Of a stretch of 64,000 bases of DNA, positions 1 to 11,100 are shown piece after piece (within the stretch, counting starts at the first letter, position 1; each line of letters opens with the position of its first letter). Made by a program: the position numbers and the translations under genes. The notes under the pieces are model-generated. The model was not told where the DNA came from and made no database searches. It saw nothing but the letters and a program-made list of their open reading frames with translations. Source of the DNA: Rhododendron vialii (taxonomy: Eukaryota > Streptophyta > Magnoliopsida > Ericales > Ericaceae); the NCBI RefSeq assembly GCF_030253575.1, contig NC_080569.1:11353001-11417000 (forward strand), read 5' to 3'.

Positions 1-690
1 TACAGCAATAGCATTATGGGAACATCTCCACAAAAATATCTTGACTTTATTAGGGATTGGTAAAGACCACAAAGATTTCTAGAAAGAGTCAGAAGGAATA
101 CCCGAAATTGACTCACCGTGTTCTCGAGACTGCCGTGGAAGGTTGCTTTGTTTTGCCAAACGATAAGCTGACTTAACTGAAAAGGACCCATTGCTGGTAG
201 AGTGCCATAAACCCCCATCTCCGCAGCCTTGTGAACTGATTGGAATCGAGAGGATTGATTCCACATCAGATTCCAAAAAAAGCTCCTTAAGCAATGAAAC
301 ATTCCAGCTATGGGAAGTGCTATCGATAAGATCCGAGACACGGTGAATGTGACTAAAGGGTGAAGCGATTGCTGGGGGAGGACTAAGCACTTGAAAAGAG
401 AGAGACCTCGGAAGCCAAGGATCGCTCCAAATATCAATGGAAGAACCATCCCCCACATTCCATCTCCAACCCCATTTGAGAATGGCTCTGCCTGCCAAAA
501 TGCTGCGCCATGCCCAAGAAGCAGAGTTCGGGCAACAAGCTTCCCAAAAAGACTTATTAAAAAAATACTTGCCCTTAAAAAGTTGTAGAAATAAAGAAGG
601 CGGGCCTTGTAAGAGACGTCAACCTTGTTTCGCAAGAAATGCCAAATTGAATGCATAAAGATCACGAAAGCCAAGCCCACCATCGGTTAG
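1..690 (-). pseudogene. LINE (L1-type) ORF2 C-terminal remnant
   Basis: Read on the minus strand the segment gives the region after the reverse transcriptase and the start of the zf-RVT region of plant L1-type retrotransposons. It begins GGLGFRDLYAFNLAFLAKQG, meets an in-frame TGA at 619-621, then continues RLLQGPPSLFLQLFKGKYF, SASWAWRSILAGRAILKWGW and GDGSSIDIWSDPWLPRS. A second in-frame stop (TAG, 79-81) precedes PNKVKIFLWRCSHNAIAV, which runs to the window edge. These motifs are standard for the LINE family. The two stops show it is dead. It continues to the left of the window; no 3' poly(A) end is visible. Confidence 0.85.
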
Positions 691-1186
691 GTTATTTCAG
701 CCTTTCATTCTCAATAATGAAAATCCCCAAACCATCAAATCATCAATGCTCACACGTTATTCGATTTTTCTTTCATGAGTAAATTGGGAATGTTTGTTGT
801 TGTCAAGCCAATAAGCACATACTACTCCTATTTCATGATGTGTTTTACGTTAAGTTTAATACACCTGCTTCCCAATTAATCCATATTCCTAGCTTAATCC
901 TAATATGGGTTTTAAAATCCAACTTATTTATGTTATTGTGCAAAAATACCCAAGACATTAATTAGCGAGATGACTTTATTCTTAACAAAAAATTGAAAAC
1001 AACTTATTTTTTTCACTTATCTATCCAAACCACTGTGCTCTGCTTAGGAAGCATTCTATAAGATAAATGCAAATAACAGCACACTAAGCTGTTGTTAAGG
1101 TTGAAAAATATGAAAATTGTATAGAAGTGGATAAAAGTATATGGAAAATGTAAAAAGAGTATTGAAGTGTTTTTTTTTTCTTTTTT
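691..1186. other. AT-rich intergenic DNA, nothing recognised
   Basis: No coding, RNA or clear repeat signal was seen here. It lies between the LINE remnant and a short tandem duplication. Confidence 0.5.
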
Positions 1187-1389
1187 CCTTTCGTTTTCTT
1201 TAACTTATTGACATCTTAGTGGGCTGATAATGGAATGACCATAATATAAAATCAAAGTAACCCATAAAACAACAGGACCATATAGAACTTTTTTCCTTCC
1301 ATTTTCTTTAACTTATTGACAACCTAGTGGGAATGACCATAATATAAAACCAAAGTAACCCATAAAACACAGGACCATATAGAACTTTA
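1187..1389 (+). repeat. two-copy tandem duplication, about 100 bp unit
   Basis: Unit 1 starts at about 1187 and unit 2 at about 1295. Both run from TTTTCTTTAACTTATTGACA through CCATAATATAAAA to CAGGACCATATAGAACTTT. Unit 2 lacks about ten bases after TAGTGGG. The copies are clearly recent, differing at only a few further positions. Confidence 0.85.
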
Positions 1390-1496
1390 GTGGATGCAAG
1401 GCCTTCTTTTCATTCCTCTCTTCAAATCTCTCAACTTTTATATTTGTTACTTTTTGTGAGTTTGAAAACCTTGGAATCCTTAATTTCAAGAAATGG

Positions 1497-1670
1497 GGGA
1501 CCCTGTTGAGCATGGGTGTTGTTCCCATCCGGGCAATTCATGCTCAACAATGGACGGCTCAGATTTTATCTCGGTCAAACATATTTCAGCCGTCCAGTCA
1601 AGGTTAAATTTGAGCTTTCCATTGCTAAGCATGGATGGCCCGGATGGGCTCAACACTCATGCCGTCCCTA
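1497..1670. mobile_element. foldback MITE, unclassified
   Basis: The left arm (about 1510-1560, GCATGGGTGTTGTTCCCATC...) is the inverted, slightly diverged complement of the right arm (about 1610-1662, which reads in reverse complement GCATGAGTGTTGAGCCCATC). Both arms carry a CCATCCGGGC core. No clean target duplication was found, so superfamily and exact ends are open. Confidence 0.65.
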
Positions 1671-1884
1671 CCAATCAATCCAAATGCAACCCTAAAATTT
1701 TGATGCAGAATGATGAATCCCAAAGTTTTTGCTCTTTCATTTTCCCTTTCAAATAACATATGAAATCTACTTTACAAAGATTCCAATTGTCTATCTCTCA
1801 GATAATAAAACTTCAGTAGTGGGTCTCAACTACATACTCTTCAATATCACTACGAGACTAAATTCCTCCTCCATTTACGAGAAA

Positions 1885-1941
1885 TTGGGCTTTGGATGGA
1901 AGAATGGCCCAATACAAAGTGGCTGCCCGGGCCTGGCCCAT
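1885..1941 (+). promoter_or_regulatory. candidate site II (TGGGCC/T) promoter motifs upstream of GLX1
   Basis: Three TGGGCY/RGCCCA-type hexamers lie close together (TGGGCT near 1887, GGCCCA at 1906-1911, GGCCCA at 1935-1940), 140-190 bp before the GLX1 start. Such clusters are known TCP-binding promoter elements of plant housekeeping genes. Function here is inferred from motif and position only; no clear TATA box was seen. Confidence 0.35.
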
Positions 1942-2079
1942 CCCAGATAAGGCCTGGAAGGATTGACCCATAAAGGTGTCGCATGGAGATATATTACACC
2001 CTGCAAATTATCTCGTCAACCAATTGCCTCGTCACTCTTCAGTCATCACACGGTGAGCGCTCTCTCTCTGCAAATCTTA

Positions 2080-4961
2080 ATGGCTTCTGCAATCGCCAGT
2101 TCCTTATCTCGCCTCTCTCTCCTCCGACTCACCACCATTTCCACCTCACCTCTAACCCCAACTGCCTTCCTCACCATCAAACCAAAGGTCCAAAAAAAAA
2201 AAAAAAAAAACCCATTGAACCCTCTACTCCCCTGATTTCAAACTCTCCCCCCTTTTTCCTAATCTCCATTTTCTCTTTGGCTCTTTGCAGTCCTCGAATC
2301 GCTGCCGTTTCGTTTCGTCATCAATGGCTTCAGGTTCCAAGGAGTCCCCATCCAACAACCCCGGCCTACAAGCTTCCCCCGATGAAGCCACCAAAGACTA
2401 TTTCATGCAACAAACTCTAAGCCCTTTCTGCTTTCAATTCATATACCCTTTAAAATTAGGTTTATTAGTTACTATTTTGTATTTTTTTTTTGTTTTGAAT
2501 TTCAGATGTATCGGATTAAGGATCCAAAAGTGAGTCTGGGTTTCTACTCTCGCGTATTGGGCATGTCGTAAGTCGTTTTTATCTTGAGAAAAAGTTTGTT
2601 TGTAGGCTGGTATGGTTGTCTGATAGACTGATAGTACTTATGATTTTGACCCTATGTTGGTATTTGCGGCAATTTCTAGCTAGTAGCCTATTGGTATGCC
2701 TTTTAACTTAAATTGAAATGTCGAATAATCAAATTCCAATTGAGCTATCTGTCTATCTGATGCTTATGACAGACACTGTGAACTTGGTTTTTATTTATGT
2801 TCCAAATCCTTGTCTAATCTGGCCAGTCCAAATCCTTTGTGCTTTTACGTTGGTAAAGGCTGGTTCAGGCTGGTTTGAGAAGTAATGCAATTGGTTAATG
2901 ACACGACCCTCTAATTAAAACCTTATGCATACTTGATTCCAGCAATGCTAGGGACACATCCAAATGTACATCCATTTTTACATCCCTCTCACAAGTGAGT
3001 GATGTTAGGACCCACAACACTATTTAGAGGGTCCCACCATCACTTGTGAGCAGTGTTCTAAATGGCGGCCGCCGAGGCTGCCTAGGCGCTTGGAGGTACC
3101 CTGCTGCCACGCCAATACCCCTTGGCGTTTGATTTGGCGGTGTTTGGCGGCATCATCGACGTCTTTGGAGGCCTTTGGCGGCCTAAAATGTATAGTATTA
3201 AACTAATGTAGATCAAGTTTTGGAAGGGTATGGAGGAGAAGAGTTAAAGAAAGGAGATGAACTTTTAACTTGGCATTAGGGATCTCCGATCTCGTTTATT
3301 TCTACTTATTGTCTTATTCAACTTATTTGCTAGTTGCTACTACTTAATTTCATTTGAGTTTGTACATCAAACTTTGCATTATGGTTATGTAGAACTTTGA
3401 ACTTGTATTATGGATACATAGAATATAGTTTGATTGGATAATGGTTTGTTAAAAAAAAAAAAAAAAAACACCGAATTGCTTGGCGGTGCCTAGGCGGCTT
3501 GGCGCTTGGAGGTGGGTCTCCGCCCTACTAGCGCCAAGCGCCATTTAGAACATTGCTTGTGAGAGAAGATGTAAAAGTGGATGCAAACTTGGATGTGTGA
3601 CTAGCATTTTTGATTTGATTCTCTCAAGTCAAGTCTATTTTTTTAACATACGGAGTATTAAATACATATAGGTTCCAGGTTATCTGCAATGAAGAACAAA
3701 GGTGCCTGCTAGATCATTTGTTATTTCCCGCAATCCGGTTGCGCATTCTTCAGGCTCTTGCTTGACTTTATTGTCAAATGCAGTATTTGTATACCTAGCC
3801 AAGCTTGACAGAAGATTTTACTTACATATGAATATGATCTACAAAGTTGTTGAATTTTATTGGAGTCTATTTGAATTTATTTGCATATGATCTACAAAGT
3901 TGCTTATTCATTAGCACGGGCTGCAATAAAATTATAATGAAATACTGGATTAATAGGGCTTAAACGAAGAGCGTCATGTTTAATATGTAAAGGACTGTGC
4001 AGGGAGTTTCTTTCACGGCCTTTGTGTTCCTTTTCTTTCCTAGTAGTTTCTAGTTGCTTGCAAAGATGAGGACAATTGGATTGAATATTTAGTCTTGGGT
4101 CCTGTTGAAACCATACACCTTGTAAATGCTTAACTGTTTTTACTTTTGATAATCTGAAGTTTAGCTTTTTATGTGAATTTCTTGTTTGCATATTGCAGGT
4201 TACTTAAGAGGTTGGATTTTCCAGAAATGAAGTTCAGCTTGTATTTTATGGGCTATGAGGTGAGATGCTATGCATTGATTCTGTAGATGTGTGTATGTGT
4301 GTGTGTGTATTCTACAACTGTCTAAGTGGTCATTCTTGTGCCTTTGGCTTCTACTGTTCTACATAATTTGGGTTCACTAATTGTATGCCTTCCTCTTATG
4401 TAATCCTCCAATATCATTGCATTTCCTCTGATAAGACTTTTACATGACTCTGATTTTGCCAATCGGGAGGGAAGGGGTCCTTACCTTGACAGCCAGAGAA
4501 ATTGCACTCCCCAATTGCCCTTAGTTGCTTGGGGGAAGACATAACATTAAAGCGCAAACTTTTGGTTGTCCTTCTAATGTTTTTAACAAGCATGACATTA
4601 TAAGTTTTTATTTCTCAGAAGCATGATATTTCTCACATGCATGATATTAGAAATATCATTGGAATTTATTTCTCACAAGCATGATATTATAAGTTTTTTT
4701 CTTGACAAGATGCTCTTCTATAATTGGTGCTCCTTATGGAAAGAGGAGAAAATAACTCACTGGAGGACTAACTTCATCTTTTTAACCATCCATGCATGGG
4801 CTGCTCCCCCTTTTGGTTCTGATTTACTTCTACAAAGACTTGACGTCTCTCTGTCTCTCTAATTTAGGATCCAACATCAGCTCCAAGTGATTCAGTTGAT
4901 CGTACTGTTTGGACATTCAGTAAGAAGGCTACAATTGAGCTCACACAGTATATTCTGTTTT

Positions 4962-5003
<42 letters not shown>

Positions 5004-5485
5004 CTTGAAAAGTTCTTCATGGTTCACCTGTTTGATGATCACTAACACTCGGATACTTCTCATAGTAATTGGGGAACTGAGAGTGATCCTGATTTCAAAG
5101 GCCACCATAATGGGAATTCAGAACCTCGTGGCTTTGGTATGTAACTCTCAGTCATTGGCTTGCATGGTACATATATATCCTATTTGATGTTCTTTCTTCT
5201 TAAAGTTCTGCTGTACAAATTCGACTCTTGTTTTGTGCATTTAGGTCACACATAAGGTTTTGGGAAAGACCATTCACGGGCACTGCTGAATTTTTTTTTT
5301 TTTGAACGGCCTGGCACTGCCGATTAATTTATTCAATGCCGTGTTGATCTGTCCAATTGCATCTTAGATCAGTTTATTTGTTTGCTTGTTCTACACATAT
5401 AACAAATAACAAGGGAATTAGTTTGTCTAAAAAATATTCTGAAAACTAAACAAATCAAACCCTGTTGTGGTTTAGGGAGAACCTT

Positions 5486-5523
<38 letters not shown>

Positions 5524-7208
5524 ACCAAAGGCAGACAACGAATCATGTTGTGAGTTTGCAATGAAAGTGCTATGGGCATCTTTTTAAATGATGACTGCAT
5601 TCTCCTCAACTTAATTAAATAAATGTTTGCATCATGTCAAGGAAAAATAGGATGCCATGACCTAACTGACTTTGGATGCCGTGATACAGAAGGATTTGGG
5701 CTTATTAAATCTAAGTGAACAGGTAGCCCCAGACATAGCTCAATGAAAAATTGGATTCATGTAGCCGACCTCAATTGATTGGGACACAAGGCTCGGTTTG
5801 GTTTGATTTGGATCATAGTCAAGGAAAATACCAATTGCAGAAAACCAATTGTTCATGTTCCTTAACATTTCCCTTATCAGAAGAAAACCAACTGTAATGA
5901 AGTAAAAATGGAGAGGGTAGAGTTTGGCTAGACAAAATGTGAAAGTAATGGCTTTAATGCTCCTAGAAATGTGGAAAACAGTTTGGAAAATATGCTTTCA
6001 AAGTATACTCGTGCCTATAATATTGTGATCACTTTGCGAGAGGTGTACACCTATCATACCACAGTGGCACAGTTTTGGGCATGAGGATAGTCCATTCCAT
6101 TCCTTGTTCTGTGTACAAGAATGACCCGCACATCACTAAATGTAGCATGGATGAGTTATTTAAAAAGATGATCTTGTTTTTTCAGTTGGTGTTGAGTTTT
6201 CAACCTATGGCTCATGAGTCGTGAGATTGACTTTACTCATTTTGCTTTCAGGACACATAGGCATTACTGTTGATGACACATACAAGGCTTGCGAAAGATT
6301 TGAACGTCTAGGGGTGGAATTTGTCAAGAAGCCTGATGATGGTAATTTTAATCTTTCCAATTTCAGGTTTTGTTTTAACGTTGATAAAATGCTTCCTGGA
6401 TGGGCTTTCTGTACTTCCACCTGCATGGTTTGTATTGATATTTGATGTGGTTTTATACTCATTTGCACTTGCATATTTGTGAAATTGCGAAGTGAATCGA
6501 GATTCAGATTGACCCTTTTCCGAATCGTGAATCGTAACGATTAGGTGCAAATTTAAAAAATACACTAGAAAATGTATCTATGCACCTACATGATAAAGAT
6601 ACGTTGTAAAATTGAAAATTCAAGCGTAAATCAGTATTGAACTTTGTTTTCTGTTATTAATTGATGATCATATGGTCCAAGAGGACCAAGACTCTAATAG
6701 GAAAGATTCGTTATACAAATGAAAGCTTAGCCTTCATAGAATATGATCTTATATTATTGCTTTTCTATGAAATAGGATTATTGCAAAACCGCAAAAGTGG
6801 TTTCATATTAGTCGAATGCAACAATTGTGATAAACCTCGATTCACCTATAGATTCGTGTCATTTTGGCGTGAATCGTGAATCAAATTGTGAATCATACAA
6901 TTCACCATCGATTTTATATAAACCTTGATTCACCTGTAGATTTGTATTGTTTTTGCGTGAATTGTGAATCAAATAGTGAATCGAATCGTGAATCGTGCAG
7001 TTCTGACAACTATACTATATCCTATAGCGCAATATTAATTTTCTGGTTTTTCCCATTGTCTGAAACCGCTATTGTTGCTTGCATAAAATGTATGATGATA
7101 CTTGCAGGGAAGATGAAAGGGATAGCATTCATAAAGGATCCTGATGGCTATTGGATTGAGATTTTTGATCTTAAAACAATTGGCACTACAACTAGTGCTG
7201 CTGCTTGA
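2080..7208 (+). CDS. GLX1: glyoxalase I (lactoylglutathione lyase), organelle-extended form
   Basis: Glyoxalase I isomerises the glutathione-methylglyoxal hemithioacetal to S-lactoylglutathione. Exons: 2080-2187, 2291-2416, 2506-2567, 4199-4259, 4868-4947, 5066-5136, 6252-6341, 7108-7208; spliced length 699 bp, 232 aa, all phases agree. Residues 1-47 are a Ser/Leu/Thr/Arg-rich, acid-free extension typical of a transit peptide; an in-frame second Met (residue 48, base 2324) starts the usual cytosolic form [16 protein letters not shown]. The single vicinal-oxygen-chelate pair fold follows: QQT (76-78) with the first metal-ligand Gln, E143 in ATIELTHNWG, H171 in [12 protein letters not shown], and E217 in [11 protein letters not shown], so all four metal ligands are present. 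The oddity is the junction after QQT: the genomic intron 2417-2505 begins CT instead of GT. All other introns are GT-AG. Identity is near certain from conserved sequence; whether this allele splices correctly is not. Confidence 0.96.
2943..3610. mobile_element. MITE in GLX1 intron 3, interrupted by a hAT-like insertion
   Basis: The ends form a terminal inverted repeat: AATGCTAGGGACACATCCAA on the left matches the complement of TTGGATGTGTGACTAGCATT on the right, followed by related ATCC...TACATC stretches. The element's own sequence is about 160 bp; the rest is a nested element. No certain target duplication, so the superfamily is open and ends are approximate. Confidence 0.75.
3051..3555. mobile_element. 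non-autonomous hAT element with 8-bp target duplication, nested
   Basis: The element starts CAGTGTTCTAAATGGCG and ends CGCCATTTAGAACATTG, an inverted repeat of the hAT type. It is flanked by a perfect 8-bp direct repeat CTTGTGAG (3043-3050 and 3556-3563), the hAT signature length. Subterminal GGCGGC/CCTAGGCG repeats and an internal poly(A) run are visible; no transposase reading frame is present. Confidence 0.9.
5289..5345 (-). repeat. short retroposon-like tail in GLX1 intron 6
   Basis: A poly(T) run is followed by GAACGGCCTGGCACTGCCGA and TTAATTTATTCAATGCCG. On the minus strand this looks like the 3' end plus poly(A) tail of a plant non-LTR element. Only the tail is recognisable. Confidence 0.3.
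5487..5522 (+). repeat. poly(C) homopolymer, 36 bases
   Basis: An uninterrupted run of 36 C lies in GLX1 intron 6. The opposite strand is poly(G), capable of quadruplex formation. Confidence 0.95.
6485..7000. repeat. GAATCGTGAATC-rich degenerate repeat in GLX1 intron 7
   Basis: The motifs GAATCGTGAATC, GTGAATCAAAT and GATTCACCT recur many times at both ends of this stretch in direct and inverted orientation, around a 300-bp AT-rich centre. It may be a decayed hAT-like element with subterminal repeats, but no clean ends were found. Confidence 0.4.
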
Positions 7209-7689
7209 TATGGCGCTGAATATACATAAGGTAAACACTCTAATGTGAAGCAGTCAGTTGTAGGAAGCAATTTTCCCATAATCACTGTACTTCAAACTTC
7301 AAGTTTGAGATCTAACCCCTTCCTTGCTTTGTTGTGGTGGCCTTGTAGGATATTATTTTTTGATCAGTACTTTCTATTAATAAAGCTCAAACACATTTAC
7401 AAACTCGTAGGGGCATCCCCTCGCTATACAAAGGCATTTAAGCATCACCACCAAAACAGAGCAAAAGCCAAAAGGAAAAAAAGACTCAAAATCAGAAACC
7501 ACAATAACGGCCAAGTAGCCAATCACTACACAATTAGCCAGCTGGACCAAAAATTCTTTCTGAAAGACCCCCGCTGACACACAGCGCTCTATTCATTGGA
7601 GACTGCTTCACACCCCTTTTAGAGCTCAAAGAATCTCTAATACAGTTTACTGTCTTAAGAATAAGTTGGTATTGAGCTATAGCCTAGCT
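7209..7689. other. GLX1 3' flank
   Basis: This holds the presumed GLX1 3' UTR and downstream DNA. ATTAATAAAG at about 7377 could serve as a poly(A) signal. Nothing else was recognised. Confidence 0.4.
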
Positions 7690-8240
7690 GTTCAAAAAAA
7701 AAAAGAAGCTATGGCCTTATGCTGGAAGACCCTTTGATTCCTTTCCATCCGTAGGCTATACACGGTAGCAGCTAACACACCCCTCAAGATCCCACTCCTG
7801 AAACTTGTACCCTTCACATTCTGAATAAACCAAGCAACCATATCAGTCAAAGTAAGAGGGGATTTGGTCATTAGAAGACCTCCTCCACACATTCCACACT
7901 GAGCAAGACAATGGAGACTGGAAGTATAGATGATGATGTGATTCTATTACAGAAGGTGCAGACGACTTCCACATTCATGCCCCAGCTCAAAAGCCTATCC
8001 CTATTGCTTAATTTATGCGTACAGTCAACTACAAAATGAAAGACCATCGAGGGACATTTCTGCTTACCAAATCACCTTAGACCACCGCTGGACAGGTAGT
8101 CTAAGTCTGATTGCTTCCCAAGCAGAGTTCACAGAAGAACCATTAAGGTGAGGGAGCCAGACAACTGAATCCACCTTCCCACAGTCTGGCTTAAAGTCTG
8201 TAGGGTTCGAGCCATGATAGGCTGGGTAACCCTATTCCTT
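7690..8240 (-). pseudogene. degenerate LINE zf-RVT/C-terminal fragment
   Basis: Frame-shifted minus-strand pieces read SSVNSAWEAIRLRLPVQRWS, RDRLLSWGMNVEVVCTFCN, SPLSCSVWNVWR and WFIQNVKGTSFRSGILRGVL followed by AATVYSLRMERNQRVFQ. In this order they match the zf-RVT region and the conserved WxxRNxRxF tail of plant L1-type ORF2. Several stops and frameshifts show it is a relic. Confidence 0.75.
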
Positions 8241-9811
8241 TGCCTTGTTGTAGGATGTATTTGTGGTATATCTTGTTTGATTTGCTTTCTCCATGTTTGT
8301 TCCTTCTCTTTCAGTCTTCTTAGCACTACTTGTCTTCTTTTCTCGTGAGTGGCCATGCTATCCATTCAAACTATCGGGAAATATGTTCTGTTTTGTGCAG
8401 TCGAACTGTTGCTGTAACAAATTACCTGTAAATACTAGTTCCTTCGGCTGTGCATGATCTGAATTTTGTTTCTTGTGATGCAGGTGGGTCTCCATGCCTA
8501 ATCCGATGTTTCTACCTCCTGCGAGAGGTTTTGATATTAAGCGCGTTGCTTAATTCAGTAGTCTTACTCTTTGTGTCCTACTAATTTATGTAGGTTTTTT
8601 GTCCTACAGAGAAGTAGACCAACTTTTTTTTATTTCAATCTTGGAAGAATGTATGCGTTTAAGTGAAAATTTCCAGCGTACAAGGTTCCTTCTGGGACAT
8701 CCAATAAAGTTGGGAGGGAGACTATCAGCAATTCCAGAAATTTTTCCGCTTGTTAAGGGTTGGTACAGATATATTTTAGATGTCTTCCTTTTGTATTTTG
8801 TTTATTTGTGATCGCTTTTCGTATTTTCTGAAAACTGAAACAAGGAGTAAATGGATGATACTTCTTGTTTCCATATGGTTTTCATTTTGTTTGGAAATAC
8901 TACTAGCTTTTGGGAGTTCGAAACTTTTCTAATTATGTCTAATTGTTTACTGAGCCAAAATGTCTACTGACACCATTTTAGAATGCAAACAGCATCTAGA
9001 GCCATTTGATTCGCGTGGACTTGTATCGAACGATATTACTCAATGCTTGGTTACTCCTTTCACTTTTTGACATAGAAAAGCAAGCAGATTTTGATTTAAT
9101 CTCCAACGAGTAAAGACTTCTTCAACACCATGACTAAGTCTGTCTTCATCGTCGTAGTTTCTAGTTTATGAAATATGAATATACCAAGGATATTGACCTT
9201 TCACGTAGATTTTAACTTTTTTTCTTTTGGAAACAGAAGAAGACTTCCAAGCTTGGTGCATGATCTTGCATGCTTGTGTTATGAAACAAAAAATGTGGAA
9301 TACTATTTCGAAAGGTTCAACTGTTCAACCTGATTGAGTGATACTAATTGGAGTTCTATCTCAAAATGGCTCCCTAAGCGTATGTTACGGGGTTTGAGCT
9401 AACAATTAGCCATTCCAGACTCTGTGTTCGTAATAAGTTAATCCAGTACGTGTGGAGAAAGATGAGAAAATTGAATACATCGTAGAGAAGTTCAGAAAAC
9501 AGAACACATCGTAGGGTAATTGTGACGAATGTTGCTGTATCCTGCAACATTCGTAAGGAATCAAGGACAGTGAGCTGTGCCAAAATCCTTTTACACATGA
9601 TTGTTGCTGTATCCTGCGTCCTACTCTCGTTCAGTTTCAATCTTTCAATCCTATCTAGTAGTTTTTAGCATTTGTGTGCTCGATTCGGGCTTTGCAAAAG
9701 ATGATCGAACTAAACCTGTCTCGCAAATAAGAATCATCATCATGTCGAAATTCAGTTTGATCGGACATAAATAGTTGTATCAAAAAATCTTGCATGTGCA
9801 AGAAAACAAAT
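8241..9811. other. intergenic DNA, nothing recognised
   Basis: AT-rich sequence with short imperfect repeats (GTTGCTGTATCCTGC occurs twice, near 9531 and 9602). No gene or classified element was recognised. Confidence 0.4.
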
Positions 9812-10022
9812 ACTCCGTACTATCTTCATCCATAAATAAATGTCCGGCCCACAAACCTTGGTTTTTAAAGCATGCATTCTTTTGGTTCAAAAAATTTGAA
9901 AAAATTGCCTTGGCCCCGAAGGTATTTTTTCCCAAAATTTTCCAAAATTTTTGAACGAAAAGAATTCATCTATTTAAAGGCCTAGGTTTGCGGATTAGAC
10001 ATTTATTTAGGGACTGAGACTA
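9812..10022. mobile_element. Stowaway-like foldback MITE
   Basis: The left end ACTCCGTAC...CATAAATAAATGTCCGGCCC is mirrored by GGATTAGACATTTATTTAGG on the right, and a central palindrome pairs CCAAAATTTTTGAACG with its complement. ACTCCGT plus a palindromic body is typical of Stowaway (Tc1/mariner) MITEs. The right end has decayed, so the TA target site is uncertain. Confidence 0.55.
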
Positions 10023-10500
10023 GTCTATTTTCTCTTGAACCATTCACGTCTTATTGCACAAGCATGCATGATTTGTTTGTGTAGCTATCAATTTCCGACC
10101 AAATTAATTTGTGGCATCGAAATTCTTCTTTGTCAATCACGCAAGGGCGGAATCAAGAACTGATTCTGTCCTGGGCTAATCCAAAATTTATATATGAACC
10201 AAAATACCGACCAACGTTCATCAAAACATCACAACATTTCGCCGCATTGGAATGTGGTGAATTGAGACCTCCTATATGCATTATAATTTTAACCTAAAGA
10301 GTAAGATTGTAAGAACTAATATTTTAAACTAATTTGAGTACATTAGTCAGTGCTCTGTATTAACTACGTAAATCAGTAAAAATCTAAGCACGCAAACCAG
10401 ACACCAATGCTTTGCGTTTAACAAAATTAGCAAATCTAAGCACATTCTGCATTTAACAACATAAGTACAAATTTAAGCATACTTGCAACAAATGGGTGCA
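10023..10500. other. intergenic DNA, nothing recognised
   Basis: No coding or repeat structure was identified in this AT-rich stretch. Confidence 0.4.
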
Positions 10501-10504
10501 AACA

Positions 10505-10507
<3 letters not shown>

Positions 10508-10566
<59 letters not shown>
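10508..10566. repeat. (TA)n followed by (CA)n microsatellite
   Basis: About 20 TA units run directly into about 10 AC units. The tract abuts a foldback MITE that is also found next to (TA)n elsewhere in the window. Confidence 0.9.
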
Positions 10567-10567
<1 letters not shown>

Positions 10568-10917
10568 GTTAGGATCCAGTCAGGGATCCTTGACCTAAGC
10601 ACCTTCTGTACCTCATTGTTCTCGATCGAATTTTGATTATCCGAGCCGCTCAATGTGATAAGAACGTGATTTTAACGGTACCCACGAGAAATCGGCAAAA
10701 AAATGACTAGGAAAGGCTTGATATTGAACAGTTCAATAAAAAATTGCTCAGATCAAGCACTTCTCAGTCTTTTTTTTTTTTCTGTCGATTTCTTGTGGAT
10801 ACTCTTAAAATCACGTTCTGATTACATTGAGCGGCTCGAATCATCGAAATTCGATCGGAAAATAGAAGGTGCGGACGATTTGGATGGTAAAATGGCGTGA
10901 ACTTGAACTGAACTGAC
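10567..10917. mobile_element. (TA)n-associated foldback MITE, copy A (Micron-like)
   Basis: This copy shares with three others at 27.7-30.2 kb the order CGATCGAATT, CCGAGCCGCTCAATGTGAT, AACGTGATTTTAA, AGAAATCGGC, a central inverted repeat, then the mirrored series ending ATTGAGCGGCTCGAATCATCG. It is the most diverged copy. A (TA)n(CA)n tract lies immediately left and TATATACACAC right, as for the other copies. Confidence 0.8.
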
Positions 10918-11028
10918 ATATATACACACACGTGGTGGAAGAGTAAAGAGAGCAAACGATTCAGGTCGGCAAGCAATTGATTCGCCCCCAACCCCAGCAG
11001 CATCCACAACAGGCCCCCCCGTCTTGCC

Positions 11029-11032
<4 letters not shown>

Positions 11033-11065
<33 letters not shown>
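11033..11065. repeat. (CT)n microsatellite
   Basis: About 16 CT units without interruption. Confidence 0.95.
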
Positions 11066-11071
<6 letters not shown>

Positions 11072-11100
11072 TTGAATCTCTCTAAAACGGTACTACTCCT

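Noticed and set aside
2285..2533. Open frame through GLX1 intron 2 as a separate small protein
   Set aside because: It is the exon 2 frame reading into the unspliced intron; the normal protein resumes in another frame at 2506.
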